A stretch of 64,000 nucleotides of DNA. It comes from Moduliflexus sp964602655. Lineage in GTDB: Bacteria; Moduliflexota; Moduliflexia; Moduliflexales; Moduliflexaceae. The position numbers and the translations under genes were made by a program. Shown here piece by piece: positions 1 to 8,987 of the stretch; the stretch's first letter is position 1; the number at the start of each line of letters is the position of its first letter. The notes beneath the pieces were generated by a model. That model was not told the DNA's origin. It did not search any database and was given only the letters and a program-made list of their open reading frames with translations. The stretch covers positions 3,813-67,812 of the forward strand of contig CAZRSF010000030.1 of NCBI GenBank assembly GCA_964602655.1, written 5' to 3'.

Positions 1-1013
1 CCGATGGACTTCACGGACGCCTGCCAGGTAAATAACCGGCGCAGCATGTCGAAGGTCAGCGCCGTCAATTCCCAACATCGTTTGAAACCTTTCGAAATAG
101 ATTCCGTCAGCCCGTATTTTTTCAACACGGTATCCTGTTCTGGCGAGATCCCGAAATAGCCAAATTCTCCCTGCTTTTTCGGCGTCACTTTCAATTCGAT
201 GGTCTCACCCTTTCGAATCAGTTTCACGGTTAATTCCTGCTCAGGCCGGGCATGAACGAAATGCGCCATTTGCAGCCAGTGAACGATAGGTGTGCCATTC
301 AACGCAATGACTTCGTCTCCGATCTGCATTCCGGCTTTTTCCGCAGGAAATCCGGGAGACAGCGAGCCGACAATCGCCTTCATGACCGGTTGAATGCCGA
401 TATAGCCTGCGCCGAGGGATTTGATGAGTTCCGGCGTGACGGTGATGGTCATGGGGCTGGCATGGCGCTGAAAGCCGATTTCAAGCGGTTTATCGCCGGT
501 CGAAGCGATCATCAGCATCGCCTGTTCCCACGTATTGACCGTCTTTCCGCCCACTGTCGTAATAATGTCATTCGGCAATAAGCCGCTTTTCGCTGCCGGA
601 GAATCCTCTTCGACCCATCCGATGAGCGGCGTTTCGTCCAAATATTTCGGTTCTTCGATGCCGATATAATAGACAAACGACACGAGCAGCAGGGCTAACA
701 GGATATTCATGAGCGGCCCGGCAACGAAAATGCTGAATCTGGCAAGAATCGGTTTGGATTGCAATTCGTCTGCTGCGCCGGTGGTCTCTTCGTCAGGGTT
801 TTCCCCTTTCATTTTGACGTATCCGCCGAGCGGAATGGCAGACAGGCAATATTCCGTGTCGCCAACCTTTTTTTTCAGCAGTTTCGGCCCCATGCCGATA
901 GAAAACGTTTCGACAAAGACGCCTGCCCGTTTTGCGGCCAGAAAATGACCGAGTTCATGCACAAAGACTAAAATACCCAGCACAAATAAAAACGAAATCA
1001 ATGTTGTCAACAA
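1..1013 (-). CDS. rseP: RIP zinc metalloprotease RseP (partial, runs off left edge)
   Basis: Inner-membrane site-2 protease that cuts anti-sigma factors within the membrane to release sigmaE. About 337 codons are visible and the 3' end lies outside the window. The zinc motif HELGH is at residues 19-23, inside the first hydrophobic segment. A second membrane segment follows near the conserved FVAGPLMN stretch, and two PDZ-like stretches can be read (around SPAAKSGLLPND and FPAEKAGMQIGD). There is no in-frame ATG. I chose the TTG at 1013 because a GGAG lies 6 bases upstream and the protein then begins at the usual place before HELGH. It is the last gene of cdsA-dxr-rseP, a classic order. Its likely target, the RpoE/RseA/RseB system, is present at 49.8-53.5 kb. 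Confidence 0.93.
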   Translation of the reverse strand, partial: MLTTLISFLFVLGILVFVHELGHFLAAKRAGVFVETFSIGMGPKLLKKKVGDTEYCLSAIPLGGYVKMKGENPDEETTGAADELQSKPILARFSIFVAGPLMNILLALLLVSFVYYIGIEEPKYLDETPLIGWVEEDSPAAKSGLLPNDIITTVGGKTVNTWEQAMLMIASTGDKPLEIGFQRHASPMTITVTPELIKSLGAGYIGIQPVMKAIVGSLSPGFPAEKAGMQIGDEVIALNGTPIVHWLQMAHFVHARPEQELTVKLIRKGETIELKVTPKKQGEFGYFGISPEQDTVLKKYGLTESISKGFKRCWELTALTFDMLRRLFTWQASVKSI

Positions 1014-1034
1014 GAGAATCTCCGTGTATGCGTT

Positions 1035-1064
1035 TGTAGGTCGAAACGACAGTTTCGACCTACA
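1035..1064. repeat. Perfect 13-bp palindrome between dxr and rseP
   Basis: Arms TGTAGGTCGAAAC and its exact complement flank a GACA loop. It lies between the dxr stop and the rseP start. It shares the core GTAGGNCGAAAC..GTTTCGNCCTAC with hairpins at 32157-32190, 40691-40720 and 42347-42368. Confidence 0.8.
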
Positions 1065-1069
1065 ATGTG

Positions 1070-2293
1070 TCAGTTTTCAGGCTGCGGTAACGTTATGTTT
1101 GTCGCGTCGAGATCGGATTCGACCGTGACGCTTTTTCCTATTTTGTCAATGCAGATGCGGGCGTATTTTCGCGCCCAGCGATCCACCTCAATCGCCACGT
1201 CAATCGAAGACATCGGTTTGACATCATGCGCTTCCATGACCTGATGAATGATCCGGCTGATGTCGAGATAGGCGATGCGCTCCTGCAAAAACGCTTCGAC
1301 CGCGATTTCGTTCGCCGCGTTCAGCGCCGCAGGCATCGTTCCGCCCGCTTTCCCCGCTTCGAAAGCATAACTCAGACAGGGAAACTTCTCCCAGACCGGT
1401 TCTTCGAATACCATGCTGCCGACGGCGGTCACGTCTAATTTCGGCACATCTGTGTCGAGCCGTTCGGGATGCGCCATCGCATACGCAATCGGAATGCGCA
1501 TGTCCGGCACGCCTAACTGCGCAATCAAGGAGCCATCGCGGTATTCCACCATCGAATGAATCACGCTCTGCGGATGGATGACGACCCAGATGTCCGAATA
1601 CGACACGTCGAAGAGCCAGTGCGCTTCGATGACTTCGAGCCCTTTATTCATCAGCGTCGCGGAATCAATCGTGATTTTCTGCCCCATGTACCAGGTGGGA
1701 TGGCGCAACGCATCCTGCGCCGTCACGGCCTGAAGCTGTTCGTGCGAATATTGCCGGAACGGCCCGCCGGAACAGGTGAGCCAGATTTTGGCAATATCTT
1801 CGCGCCGATGACCTTGCAGCGATTGAAAAATCGCGTTATGCTCGCTATCCACCGGCAGCAGCATCACGCCCTGCGCTTTGGCTTCCGGCATAATCAGTTC
1901 TCCGGCGACGACCAGCGTTTCTTTATTGGCGAGCGCGATATGTTTTTTCGCGCGAATCGCCTCATACGTCGGGAGTAATCCGGCAAAGCCGACGATGGCG
2001 GATACGACGAGATCAACGTCAGGATGCGTGGCGACCGCGACCGATCCGGTTTCTCCGCTGAGAATTTCGACATCCATGTCCCCGCATCGCGCGCGTAATT
2101 CATTCGCCAGCGTTTCGTCGGCGACCGAGACGACTTGCGGGTGAAACTTGCGAATCTGTTCCTCTAATTTGAAAATATTCTGCTGAACCGCCAGGCCGAC
2201 CACCTCGAAGCGGTCGGGAAATTGCGCGACGATGTCCAGCGTGTTTGTCCCGATAGAGCCGGAAGAACCTAAAATCGCAATCTTTTTCAGCAT
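1070..2293 (-). CDS. dxr: 1-deoxy-D-xylulose 5-phosphate reductoisomerase
   Basis: NADPH-dependent enzyme that makes 2-C-methyl-D-erythritol 4-phosphate, the committed step of the non-mevalonate isoprenoid pathway in the cytoplasm. It is 407 residues long, the normal family length. The N-terminal Rossmann motif GSSGSIGTNTLDI starts near residue 9. The metal and substrate loop VDSEHNAIFQ, the flexible-loop region SGGPFR, the ATLMNKGLEVIEAHWLF block and HPQSVIHSMVEY all match the family. It sits between cdsA and rseP, transcribed in the same direction, which fits the common lipid and isoprenoid gene cluster. No key residue appears to be missing. Confidence 0.97.
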   Translation of the reverse strand: MLKKIAILGSSGSIGTNTLDIVAQFPDRFEVVGLAVQQNIFKLEEQIRKFHPQVVSVADETLANELRARCGDMDVEILSGETGSVAVATHPDVDLVVSAIVGFAGLLPTYEAIRAKKHIALANKETLVVAGELIMPEAKAQGVMLLPVDSEHNAIFQSLQGHRREDIAKIWLTCSGGPFRQYSHEQLQAVTAQDALRHPTWYMGQKITIDSATLMNKGLEVIEAHWLFDVSYSDIWVVIHPQSVIHSMVEYRDGSLIAQLGVPDMRIPIAYAMAHPERLDTDVPKLDVTAVGSMVFEEPVWEKFPCLSYAFEAGKAGGTMPAALNAANEIAVEAFLQERIAYLDISRIIHQVMEAHDVKPMSSIDVAIEVDRWARKYARICIDKIGKSVTVESDLDATNITLPQPEN

Positions 2294-2375
2294 AGATCAA
2301 CCCCTGTTCCGTAGGATCATGTTAAACATAATCAGCGTAACCCACCCCGCCCCCCTCCCAGGAGGGGAATTTCAT

Positions 2376-3191
2376 TCAGGCGACCAGAAACGCCTGCGCG
2401 TAATAATATAGCACTGGCGCGGCGAACATCAGGCCGTCCACCCTGTCGAGAATGCCGCCATGCCCTGGCAGCAGCGTACCAGAATCTTTGACATTCACCG
2501 ACCGTTTCAGCAGCGATTCGCACAAATCGCCGATTTGGGAGACGATTGCAAGCATGACGCCGAGCATTGCTGCATGAAGCAGGCTCATCTGCGGCAGCAG
2601 CGTGAACTTGACGATTATTGACGCCAACAGCGTGGCCGCAAGCCCGCCAATCGCGCCTTCTACCGTTTTTTTCGGGCTGATGACCGGGGACAGCAGATGC
2701 TTGCCCAACGATTTTCCGGCATAATACGCGCCCGAATCGCCCGACCAGACAGCAATGAGCAGGTAAAATACGAATTGCTTGCCATACGGCAAACCACGCA
2801 GCAGCGTCAGGTGCATGAACAGCCAACTGACGTACATGATGCCGAATACTGTCACCGCAAGCGCGGTCATCGCCTCTTGCAGCGGTTCTTTGGCAAACAG
2901 CGCATACATAAACAAGGCCAGCATCGCCAGCGTGACGGCAAATAACATCAGCATGTCCTTTTGTATGCTGATCGCCGCCAATGGCGCGAGCGACAACAGC
3001 CAGCCCGCCAATATGCCAGGGAGCGGATAGGCCGGAAGCTGCCCGCCTTTGGCGATCTGATAAAATTCATGTAAGCCGAGGACGGTGGCGCTGCTTACCA
3101 ATACCCAGAACAGCAGCAGGTTGCCCCATCCGACTATGGCGATGACGATGATTGCGCCAATGACGCCTGTAATCAGTCGAGTTCGATGCAC
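2376..3191 (-). CDS. cdsA: Phosphatidate cytidylyltransferase
   Basis: Integral membrane enzyme that makes CDP-diacylglycerol from phosphatidate and CTP, the branch point of phospholipid synthesis. It has 271 residues with about eight hydrophobic segments. The C-terminal signature GDLCESLLKRSVNVKDSG followed by LPGHGGILDRVDG is the CDP-alcohol signature region and is intact; SGDSGAYYAGKSLGK and ISPKKTVEGAIGG lie upstream of it. It is the first gene of cdsA-dxr-rseP, with an 82-base gap to dxr. The uppS and frr genes that often precede cdsA are not here: an unrelated regulator pair lies upstream instead. Confidence 0.96.
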   Translation of the reverse strand: MHRTRLITGVIGAIIVIAIVGWGNLLLFWVLVSSATVLGLHEFYQIAKGGQLPAYPLPGILAGWLLSLAPLAAISIQKDMLMLFAVTLAMLALFMYALFAKEPLQEAMTALAVTVFGIMYVSWLFMHLTLLRGLPYGKQFVFYLLIAVWSGDSGAYYAGKSLGKHLLSPVISPKKTVEGAIGGLAATLLASIIVKFTLLPQMSLLHAAMLGVMLAIVSQIGDLCESLLKRSVNVKDSGTLLPGHGGILDRVDGLMFAAPVLYYYAQAFLVA

Positions 3192-3424
3192 GGGAGTTCT
3201 CTTTTGTCAAGGTCAGGAATCAATGTTCCTGAGTATTCATTCATCAGGGGGATGATGGTATTTCTATTCCCTGTATGGACGCGCCTGAACTTTGTCAAGG
3301 TAAAATTTTTACCGCTCGAAAGCCGCGATAAAGAGCGCCGAATCATAGAATACAGCATTCTCAGGCGACAAAAGCAAGCGCGTACTCCCGTTTTGTTCGA
3401 CTGAAACCAATCATGCGACAATAG

Positions 3425-3724
3425 TCATCCTTTCAGTTGATGAAGCAACTGCTCCAATTCTTCGAGATACCGGCGCAACTGCGTTCTGCCGTCGTCGGTA
3501 ATCGCAAAGGTCGTGCGGGGCTTTTTGCCATAAAAATCTTTCGCGCTCCGAATCAAGCCATGTTTTTCCAGAATCGAGGCATGAACACTGAGATTGCCGT
3601 CCGTCACCCGCAACATCTCCTTGAGTTCGGGAAACGTGAGCATGTCTCGCGTCATTAACGCCGAGAGAATTCCGAGCCGCACCGGTTCATGGATAATTTT
3701 ATTCAGGTCAGTCGGATTCATCGC
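3425..3724 (-). CDS. Winged-helix transcriptional regulator (HTH_34/MarR-like)
   Basis: Small DNA-binding protein of 99 residues. The stretch from RLGILSALM through FPELKEMLRVTDGNLSVHASILEKHGLI is a winged helix with the recognition helix around DGNLSVHASIL, and a basic wing follows (GKKPRTTFAITDDG). The C-terminal end is a leucine-rich helix that may dimerise. The reading frame can be extended upstream to 3790, but the ATG at 3724 has an AAGGAA ribosome site and matches the usual start of this family. It overlaps the end of the upstream membrane protein gene by 17 bases, so the two are probably translationally coupled. Such regulators are commonly paired with a membrane protein. The target is unknown. 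Confidence 0.8.
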   Translation of the reverse strand, partial: AMNPTDLNKIIHEPVRLGILSALMTRDMLTFPELKEMLRVTDGNLSVHASILEKHGLIRSAKDFYGKKPRTTFAITDDGRTQLRRYLEELEQLLHQLKG

Positions 3725-4331
3725 GGCGTTCCTTCTGTTTGCGCATCTGCCGCGCGATGCCGGACAGCAGATGCACTCCTCCGAAGCCAAGCCCTAAAAG
3801 CAACGGCTGCCACTGCAGCGGCGCAAACGCAGCCACCGTACCGAGCGTGATGAAGGTGAGGCTTTCGATTTTATGTTCCACGCCGGTGAAATAGGAAAAG
3901 GAATAGAGAATGACGCCATACAGGCCGAGCCAGAGCGCCGGAATCATGGCGTACGCGTCATGAACGCCGAGCGCGACGGTCAACATGCCCGCGACCGCGA
4001 CCACCGGGATTTGCGAGAGAAACATCCGCGCCGCTAATGAATTCCAGGCGGACACCTCGTGCTTCCGCGCTTTACGCCAGGAAAGAAGGCCGACGACGCC
4101 TATCGTGAGCAGAAAAATCGCGAGCCATGCCCCGGCGAGCGGCAGCATCGTCAGCGACGACAGTGTTGCGGGATTGGTCTCTTTCAAACACACGGCTGTG
4201 CGCCACGCGCCGAACAATCCGAAACACCCGGCTGCGGCATAGCCGGAAGCGGGAATGTTGGTGTAGCGCGACGACGATTCCATCATCTGGCGAATCAGTT
4301 TGAGATCGCGTTCGATCTGAGAAAGTTTCAT
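3708..4331 (-). CDS. Integral membrane protein paired with winged-helix regulator
   Basis: 207 residues from the ATG at 4331, which has an AGGAG 11 bases upstream; the frame extends 12 codons further without support. The N-terminus is a short soluble helix (KLSQIERDLKLIRQMMESSS). About five or six hydrophobic segments follow, and the tail is basic (RQMRKQKERRDESD). No catalytic motif is recognisable. It overlaps the downstream regulator gene, so the pair probably forms one operon in which the regulator controls its own expression. This layout is seen for small membrane proteins of unknown function. I assign no function. Confidence 0.7.
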   Translation of the reverse strand: MKLSQIERDLKLIRQMMESSSRYTNIPASGYAAAGCFGLFGAWRTAVCLKETNPATLSSLTMLPLAGAWLAIFLLTIGVVGLLSWRKARKHEVSAWNSLAARMFLSQIPVVAVAGMLTVALGVHDAYAMIPALWLGLYGVILYSFSYFTGVEHKIESLTFITLGTVAAFAPLQWQPLLLGLGFGGVHLLSGIARQMRKQKERRDESD

Positions 4332-4539
4332 AGCGGTTTGCACTCCTGAGTCCGGCGTCAAACACACCGGTCATGGTTGTGTTCGATCCTTATGAATAAC
4401 GCTGTCGCATAAACTTTATTTGGTAAAGTTGAATCGTGTCAAGGGTTTTTTGTCAATCGCGAAGAAAGAGGAGCGAGGTCATTTTATTTGATGCGTTGCA
4501 GTATCACGAGAATCAGAGGCGTGTTTCTGCTAATTTGCC

Positions 4540-5286
4540 CTATGGCTGCTCAAAATGAAACTCTTGGAAAATTTGGTCAATGACGCCTTTCTCTTTCAAG
4601 ATCGTCAGGCCTCGATTGAAGTCGTCCATTTTTTTCTTCCAGTCGCCTTTCGCATTTTTCATGAAGCCGTTTCGCATGGGGATGCGTTGCAACGTGGTCA
4701 GCCATTCGATATCGTTTTCACATCCGAATTGTTTCGCGAAATATGCGCCAAGCTGCTTGTCAATCAGGGCTAATCTGATCCGGCCATTGACTAATTTTCG
4801 AATATTCTGACGATCATCTTTCGCTTCTTCAAGCTTCACGCCAGACTGCGTCACTCCTTCAGGGTTGATATAACCGCGCACCGTGCCGACGACGACATCT
4901 TCGGTTTTTAATGCCTCATAATCCGTAAATAGCAACGTATCGCTTTTCCGTTTATAGAAACCGATTTCATTCTCTACCATCGGCTCGGAAAGCGCCATCC
5001 AACTCTCGCGATCTGTATTGAACCAGACGCCGATCAGAATCTCACACGCGCCGCTTTCCCCTTCTGCAAGCGCGCGCCCCCAGGGGACAAAACTCACGTC
5101 GAAATCATAGCCGACCTCTTGAAACGCAAGGCGCGTAATCTTGATAATCGGGCCAAAATCAGGCAGATTTTCACCATAAAATGGCGCATAATCATTTGTC
5201 AACGCCACGATTTTTTCATTGGCAAATATCGGCAACGCCAGGATTAATTGATAAATCACAGTCAATATGACTATTTTCTTCATCAA
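4540..5286 (-). CDS. Periplasmic solute-binding protein (SBP_bac_3 type)
   Basis: 248 residues with a clear N-terminal signal peptide (hydrophobic run to about residue 22, ending IFANE). The mature part resembles family-3 amino-acid-binding proteins: an early VALTNDYAPFYGE segment, a FVPWGRALAEGESGACEILIG segment, and a GTVRGYI hinge region in the second lobe. It lies 41 bases downstream of a chemoreceptor on the same strand and has no permease or ATPase beside it. It may therefore present a ligand to the receptor and not serve a transporter; this is inference. A free-standing amino-acid-binding protein of a distant ABC transporter is the alternative. Confidence 0.8.
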   Translation of the reverse strand: MMKKIVILTVIYQLILALPIFANEKIVALTNDYAPFYGENLPDFGPIIKITRLAFQEVGYDFDVSFVPWGRALAEGESGACEILIGVWFNTDRESWMALSEPMVENEIGFYKRKSDTLLFTDYEALKTEDVVVGTVRGYINPEGVTQSGVKLEEAKDDRQNIRKLVNGRIRLALIDKQLGAYFAKQFGCENDIEWLTTLQRIPMRNGFMKNAKGDWKKKMDDFNRGLTILKEKGVIDQIFQEFHFEQP

Positions 5287-5327
5287 TGGTTTTTCTGCTT
5301 TATCGTGAGTAAGATAATGCGATAAGA

Positions 5328-7037
5328 TCAGAAGCGTTCGAATTCATCATCCAACTTGTCTGAAGCAGATCGTTCTCCTATAATATCAAAATGATGTTTC
5401 TCCGTTTGGGTTGTATTATGAGGAGCCGTTGGAGTTTTTTTCTCAACCCCGTATTTCGAATATTTCGATTCAGCTGCGTCATCTTTCGGTTCTTTTAAGA
5501 CGTTTCCGATCGCTAAAAGGAGATGTTCTCGCGCGTCTTTGTCGGGAATCGCCTGGATCGTCTCAAGCAGTGCTTGCCATTTCTCATGTTCCGCCGGTTG
5601 CGAAGAAATTTCAGGCAACTTGAAGAAGGCAATCGTTTGCTGCAACTGTTCTGATTGGCTGGTCAATTCTTCTGCGGTCGAGGCGACTTCTTCGGCTGTC
5701 GCCGCATATCCCTGGGTCACGTTGTCTAATTGCTGCATGGCCTGCGTAATTTGCCGCGCGCCGGAGCGTTGTTCCTGGCTGGCGGCGCTGATTTCCTGAA
5801 TCAATTCGGCGGTATGTTGAATATCCGGCACAAGCCGGTGCAGTTTTTGCCCGGCGTTCTCGGCAAGTTCAACCGTCGAATGCGCCAACGTATTGATTTC
5901 TTTGGCGGCGTTTTGCGATTGAGCGGCCAGATTCCGAACCTCAGAAGCGACCACGCCGAATCCTTTCCCGTATTCCTGCGCTTTTGAGGCTTCGATGGAA
6001 GCATTCATGGATAAAATATGGGTGCGATTCGCGATATCTTCGATGATTGAAATGGTCTGGGCGATCTTTTTGATCGCTGAGACCGCCTCGATGACAGCCT
6101 GCCCGCCTTCCTGAGCATCTTTGGACGCTTGCAGCGCAATCAGTTCCGTTTGCTTGGCATTATCAGCATTTTGCGAAATATTTGCCATCATTTCTTCCAT
6201 TGACGACGAAATTTCTTCGGTCGCAGCCGCCTGTTCCGTACCGCGCTGCGACATAGTCGTCGCGCTATCCCGAAGCTGTTGGCTGCCGAGCGTCGCTTCG
6301 CTGCTTGCCTTTTGCACCTGATTGAAGACCTTCGCCAGCGTATCTTTCATCTCCCTGAACGCTTCGGCCAATTCGCCGATTTCGTCATGCTGGCGAATAT
6401 CAATCGTCTGGCAAAAATCGCCTTCTGCCATAGAGCGAGCGATCCGAAGCAGGCTGGTCATCGGACGAATGAGCAACATGCGCACACTGATAATCAGCAT
6501 CATAAAGAGGAGCACATCTAACACGATCACGATAATCGCAATTTCTCGGAGCGCTAATTTCAATTCCTGCTGGACAAGGCGTTGCGTGACATACACCTCC
6601 ACCACTCCGATCACATTCTCCTCTTTGACAATATTCACGCTTGTGGGAGAGGAGTGTTCCGGTAATTTTTCTAAGGTATCAACGATATTCCATCCCTGAT
6701 CGCGGCCTTTTTCGACGAGAATGCTTTGGTTTTTATCTTTGACAGCAATCGCCAGGATATTGCCATCTTGCATCGCCGTCTCCACGACTTTGGCCATCTG
6801 AATCTTATCGAAATCCCATATCGGCGAAACCAAATTAAGCGCAAGCTGCTGCGCGGCATTTTGACCGAATGCGTTGAGTCTGGCCTGTTCGCGAGCCTGG
6901 CGCGTATAATATTGATAGACGCCGAATCCTAACAGAATCACGGTGGTCAGCAGAATAATCGTCATGCCGATCTTGAGTTGAATGCTGAATTTTCGCTGTC
7001 TGGAAATACGCGGCGGTCGTCGAGTTGTCATAGCCAA
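5328..7037 (-). CDS. Methyl-accepting chemotaxis protein
   Basis: 569-residue chemoreceptor. A first membrane segment lies at about residues 24-45, then a periplasmic domain of roughly 110 residues, a second membrane segment near 165-190 (IAIIVIVLDVLLFMMLIIS), a HAMP domain (PMTSLLRIARSMAEGDF onwards) and a long coiled-coil signalling domain. The hairpin tip reads IANRTHILSMNASIEASKA, which differs from the common IAFQTNILALNAAVEAARA at several positions. Many acidic and alanine-rich heptads could carry methylation sites. The tail is hydrophilic and lacks an NWETF-type pentapeptide. A periplasmic binding protein gene follows directly. The start has GGAGG 6 bases upstream. Confidence 0.95.
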   Translation of the reverse strand: MAMTTRRPPRISRQRKFSIQLKIGMTIILLTTVILLGFGVYQYYTRQAREQARLNAFGQNAAQQLALNLVSPIWDFDKIQMAKVVETAMQDGNILAIAVKDKNQSILVEKGRDQGWNIVDTLEKLPEHSSPTSVNIVKEENVIGVVEVYVTQRLVQQELKLALREIAIIVIVLDVLLFMMLIISVRMLLIRPMTSLLRIARSMAEGDFCQTIDIRQHDEIGELAEAFREMKDTLAKVFNQVQKASSEATLGSQQLRDSATTMSQRGTEQAAATEEISSSMEEMMANISQNADNAKQTELIALQASKDAQEGGQAVIEAVSAIKKIAQTISIIEDIANRTHILSMNASIEASKAQEYGKGFGVVASEVRNLAAQSQNAAKEINTLAHSTVELAENAGQKLHRLVPDIQHTAELIQEISAASQEQRSGARQITQAMQQLDNVTQGYAATAEEVASTAEELTSQSEQLQQTIAFFKLPEISSQPAEHEKWQALLETIQAIPDKDAREHLLLAIGNVLKEPKDDAAESKYSKYGVEKKTPTAPHNTTQTEKHHFDIIGERSASDKLDDEFERF

Positions 7038-7063
7038 CCTCCTTCATAAAAAGATTGATTGCC

Positions 7064-7100
7064 GCGCGCCTCACCGTTTTTGGAACACGGTGAGGCGCGC
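7064..7100 (-). repeat. Strong hairpin in the leader of the chemoreceptor gene
   Basis: A perfect 13-bp stem (GCGCGCCTCACCG with its complement) and an 11-base loop lie 27 bases before the chemoreceptor start. In the transcript direction it is followed, 8 bases later, by TTTTT, so it could act as a terminator or attenuator ahead of the gene. Confidence 0.6.
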
Positions 7101-7578
7101 GGGGGTAATGGATGTGAATGATATTGTCGAAACGTATTCCCTATAACTGCGCCCATGAATCACAACGCCGAACAAATGATTCTCTTGACCATATTTCAGC
7201 ATACCGGGTGTTATACGAACGGTGGTGAAAACGATTATAAATGTGTACGACGAAACACCGTCTCGACACACGAATCGGATAGAATCTTCTTCGCGATAAT
7301 TCATATTTTATTCTTTCGAAATTCATTTTTGGCAAGTCTTTTTGTCATTTTTTTTGCAAATTATTCGAATACGAATGAAGCGAAATCAGATGAGGGGGCT
7401 GCTGCGTGGACAACTTGCCTTATTCATTTCGAATTCTTCATCAGAAACGATCTGTTTCCGAGACGCGCTGTCAGCGGTCGAAACCCTGTCAGGGCTGAAG
7501 CGGAAAGATATGAAAGACGATACGAGGGAAATCGGCTGATTGAGACACGTTCGAATTCCTCATCGAACAGGTCGCGGA
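7101..7578. other. Intergenic stretch without a supported gene
   Basis: About 480 bases between the lacI-type gene and the chemoreceptor. Reading frames here lack family similarity and good ribosome sites. The part near 7310-7380 is AT-rich. A partial copy of the CCCTGTCAGGG palindrome word lies near 7488, and the word TTCGAATTC(T/C)TCATC occurs twice (near 7428 and 7551). I see no RNA gene. Confidence 0.5.
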
Positions 7579-8565
7579 TCAGATCGACGCGCCTTCGATC
7601 AGGCGGTAATCAAGCAGTTCGATTGAGGCGACCGGCTCGTTGTTAATCTGCGCTAACAAGCAGGCCACAGCGTTTCGCCCTAATTCCTCGATCGGATAGG
7701 CGATGGTGCTGAGCGATGGAGTGACATATTTTAATACCTGAATTCGGTCAAAGCCCATCAAGCCGACATCGTTCGGAACGTTGATGTTTTTCGCGCGGAG
7801 ATAATTCAACACCTCTAATGCGTAAATATCGCTGGAACATAGGATCGCGGTGCGCTCTTCATGCAACGGGATCGTGTCTAATTTTTCTAAATACGCCTTT
7901 TCGCCGATCACAATCGGTTTGTGCGGCATCCGCGCCTCTTTCAAGCCCTCTTTATATCCGGCCAATCGTTCTTCGACCGAGTAAATATTCTCCTGTCCTT
8001 TATATGAGAGCGGCGGACTGACGTACACGATGCGTTGATAGCCTCTTGCGGCGATAAAGGCGACCGCCTCTTTGATCGCCTGTCGGTCTTTGACGCCGAT
8101 AAACGGGAACGCTTTCGACACACGATTCCCAATCGTGACAATCGGCGTTTTCAGGGTTTTCAGGTATTGCGAAAATTTTGCGCCGCCATTGATCGGATCA
8201 AGAATAATTCCATCCACGTTCAGGCTCGAAAGGCTGTCGAGATAGTCTAATTCTTCCTCGATATTCCCTTCGGTAATCGTCAGATAGACAAAATATCCGG
8301 CATCTTTCGCGCGCTCCTCGATCTCTTCCACTAACTGCGCGAAAAATTGATTCGCGAGATCGAACACCACGACGCCGAGCGTCATGGTTTTGCCTTGTCT
8401 CAGGCCGCGCGCCAGCAGATGCGGACGATAGCCAAGTTCTTTCGCCATATTGATGATCTTTTCTTTCGTTTCAGCTTTGATCCCCGGCCTGTTGTGCAGC
8501 GCCCGATCTATGGTTCCAATGGACACGTCGCAAATTTTCGCAAGCTCTGTTGTCGTGATGCGCAT
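7579..8565 (-). CDS. LacI-family transcriptional repressor
   Basis: 328 residues. The N-terminal LacI helix-turn-helix is clear (TTTELAKICDVSIGTIDRALHNRPGI, then the hinge region YRPHLLARGLRQGK). It is followed by a periplasmic-binding-protein-like sensor domain with typical landmarks (LGVVVFDLANQFF, VDGIILDP, TAILCSSDIYALEVLNYL, VGLMGFDRI). It diverges from the galactoside transport and GH42 operon and is the obvious candidate regulator. Related palindromes (half-sites AACGT-N2-ACGTT) lie in front of this gene (8680-8691) and at the transporter promoter (8976-8987), which suggests repression of the operon and of itself. The inducer is inferred to be a galactoside or a derivative. Confidence 0.93.
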   Translation of the reverse strand: MRITTTELAKICDVSIGTIDRALHNRPGIKAETKEKIINMAKELGYRPHLLARGLRQGKTMTLGVVVFDLANQFFAQLVEEIEERAKDAGYFVYLTITEGNIEEELDYLDSLSSLNVDGIILDPINGGAKFSQYLKTLKTPIVTIGNRVSKAFPFIGVKDRQAIKEAVAFIAARGYQRIVYVSPPLSYKGQENIYSVEERLAGYKEGLKEARMPHKPIVIGEKAYLEKLDTIPLHEERTAILCSSDIYALEVLNYLRAKNINVPNDVGLMGFDRIQVLKYVTPSLSTIAYPIEELGRNAVACLLAQINNEPVASIELLDYRLIEGASI

Positions 8566-8679
8566 AATACTTCCACCCTCTTTTCTCCTCAGATCAGCGC
8601 GAACGGCGGTGTCATTCGCGCTGCCGCACTTTTTTTAAGATATTATCGAGTATGATCCATCATAAATTGTCATTCCGTT

Positions 8680-8691
8680 AACGTCAACGTT
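8680..8691. promoter_or_regulatory. Putative LacI-type operator in front of the repressor gene
   Basis: AACGTCAACGTT, a perfect 5-2-5 palindrome about 115 bases upstream of the repressor start. It shares 11 bases with the site at 8976-8987, which suggests autoregulation. Confidence 0.6.
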
Positions 8692-8942
8692 TTTCTATTT
8701 TTTTTACGGTTACGTGGTTTTTTTACTGAATTTGACTGTATAGCAACGGTTTCATCTTTTTGGATATTTCAAAAAGATGAGAAAAATTCTGACGTGCATT
8801 ACACGAAAAAAGAGATCATCATCATACGATCAGAGATCGAATGCAACAATTTTCATGAGATGCCTGTATCTATATAACTGTCTAATTATAAATATGTTGA
8901 ATAAGAAATTACCTGAAATAATTTTAAACAATATAAAAATTC

Positions 8943-8971
8943 TTGACAGATTATTCTTTCATTTTTTACAT
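8943..8971 (+). promoter_or_regulatory. Probable sigma70 promoter of the galactoside operon
   Basis: TTGACA at 8943-8948, a 17-base spacer, then TTACAT at 8966-8971. The -10 is weak, but the operator-like palindrome at 8976-8987 lies directly downstream, where a bound repressor would block transcription. The first transporter gene starts at 9049. Confidence 0.6.
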
Positions 8972-8975
8972 CGTG

Positions 8976-8987
8976 TACGTCAACGTT
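8976..8987. promoter_or_regulatory. Putative LacI-type operator at the transporter promoter
   Basis: TACGTCAACGTT, one base from the perfect palindrome at 8680-8691, placed 5 bases after the -10 of the transporter promoter. Confidence 0.6.

Noticed and set aside
3192..3424. 82-codon minus-strand frame upstream of cdsA
   Set aside because: It overlaps the cdsA start, has no family similarity and no ribosome site.
7155..7646. 163-codon plus-strand frame between chemoreceptor and lacI-type gene
   Set aside because: It ends inside the opposing lacI-type gene, its composition is unlike protein, and it has no ribosome site.
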